Source: Streptococcus saliviloxodontae (GTDB lineage: Bacteria > Bacillota > Bacilli > Lactobacillales > Streptococcaceae). Taken from it: 32,540 nt of DNA. Of this stretch, positions 32,449-32,540 are shown piece by piece. A model generated the notes under the pieces. It worked only from the letters and a program-made list of their open reading frames with translations, searched no databases and was not told where the DNA came from. The stretch is from positions 1 to 32,540 of the forward strand of contig NZ_JAFBEI010000029.1 of assembly GCF_016908655.1 (NCBI RefSeq), given 5' to 3'. The translations under genes were made by a program, and so were the position numbers. The number at the start of each line of letters is the position of its first letter. Position 1 is the stretch's first letter.

Positions 32449-32540
32449 GGCTCTATAATTTCTGTAGTGGGTAAATCTCATTCAGATATTGTAGGGCTTT
32501 TTAGCGGTATGAAAAAAGCCCCACATGACTTATAATGAAA
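32449..32540. mobile_element. Probable end of an ISL3-family insertion sequence
   Basis: From GGCTCTATAATTTCTGTAGT (32449 on) the sequence resembles, from memory, the terminal inverted repeat of streptococcal ISL3-family elements (IS1167/IS1193 type). It is followed by a hairpin, GGGCTTTTT with AAAAAGCCC (32498-32525), and a TTATAAT near 32532-32538 that could be the -10 for a transposase beyond the edge. The element is cut by the window end, so target duplication and transposase cannot be seen. 32355-32448 holds no gene. Confidence 0.45.

Overview
The window looks like a chromosomal segment of a low-GC Gram-positive coccus. I infer a Streptococcus, most likely of the salivarius group (S. salivarius, S. 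thermophilus or S. vestibularis). The reasons are typical streptococcal families and gene orders (mutX, PavA-type rqcH, trpXYZ, estA, ebsA, ferredoxin, LysM anchor protein, cmk, infC-rpmI-rplT), the catabolic acetolactate synthase/decarboxylase pair, and rmlA-rmlC-rmlB without rmlD. Species is recalled from family resemblance, not computed. Nearly all genes are intact housekeeping or core-accessory genes. The only sign of a mobile element is what looks like the end of an ISL3-type insertion sequence at the extreme right edge.

Layout. 1-3839: trmK, a Nif3-like gene, a ZIP metal transporter and a DadA-type FAD oxidoreductase. 3840-5372: a dyad-rich leader and a large secreted esterase. 5585-8193: the dTDP-sugar operon rmlA-rmlC-rmlB, closed by a perfect 40-nt palindrome. 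8283-9582 (minus): a tiny orphan protein and a lactonase-family propeller protein, divergent from mutX (9672-10154). 10346-13148: an AI-2E-family permease, a TPR protein and a 60-aa membrane protein with overlapping reading frames. 13235-15965: alsS and aldB, the acetoin branch that decarboxylates pyruvate-derived acetolactate, each with its own promoter and an unusual 5' region. 16030-17807 (minus): rqcH/pavA. 17904-20867: a tryptophan-type ABC transporter (trpX, trpY, trpZ) behind a leader encoding a 14-residue peptide with two Trp codons and mutually exclusive hairpins. 20967-22745: RNase J2. 22781-25781: four envelope-associated genes (SH3b/DUF6287-like protein, esterase EstA, membrane-anchored matrixin-like metalloprotease, small membrane protein). 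25798-28981: an ABC-F protein and peptidase T. 28986-30241: ebsA, a ferredoxin on the minus strand and a LysM surface protein. 30269-32354: cmk, then the infC-rpmI-rplT operon with its own promoter, attenuator and terminator.

The most interesting item is the trpXYZ leader (17961-18131). A short peptide rich in Trp near its end, a segment overlapping its last codons that can pair with the antiterminator, and a good intrinsic terminator together look like ribosome-mediated attenuation of an amino-acid transporter. This differs from the T-box control usual for Trp genes in Firmicutes. Other points worth checking are the alsS leader (operator-like palindrome, 14-bp hairpin between Shine-Dalgarno and start, and a 19-codon upstream ORF ending one base before the start), the structured aldB leader, two genes that look leaderless (ABC-F and ferredoxin), and the probable AUA start of infC.
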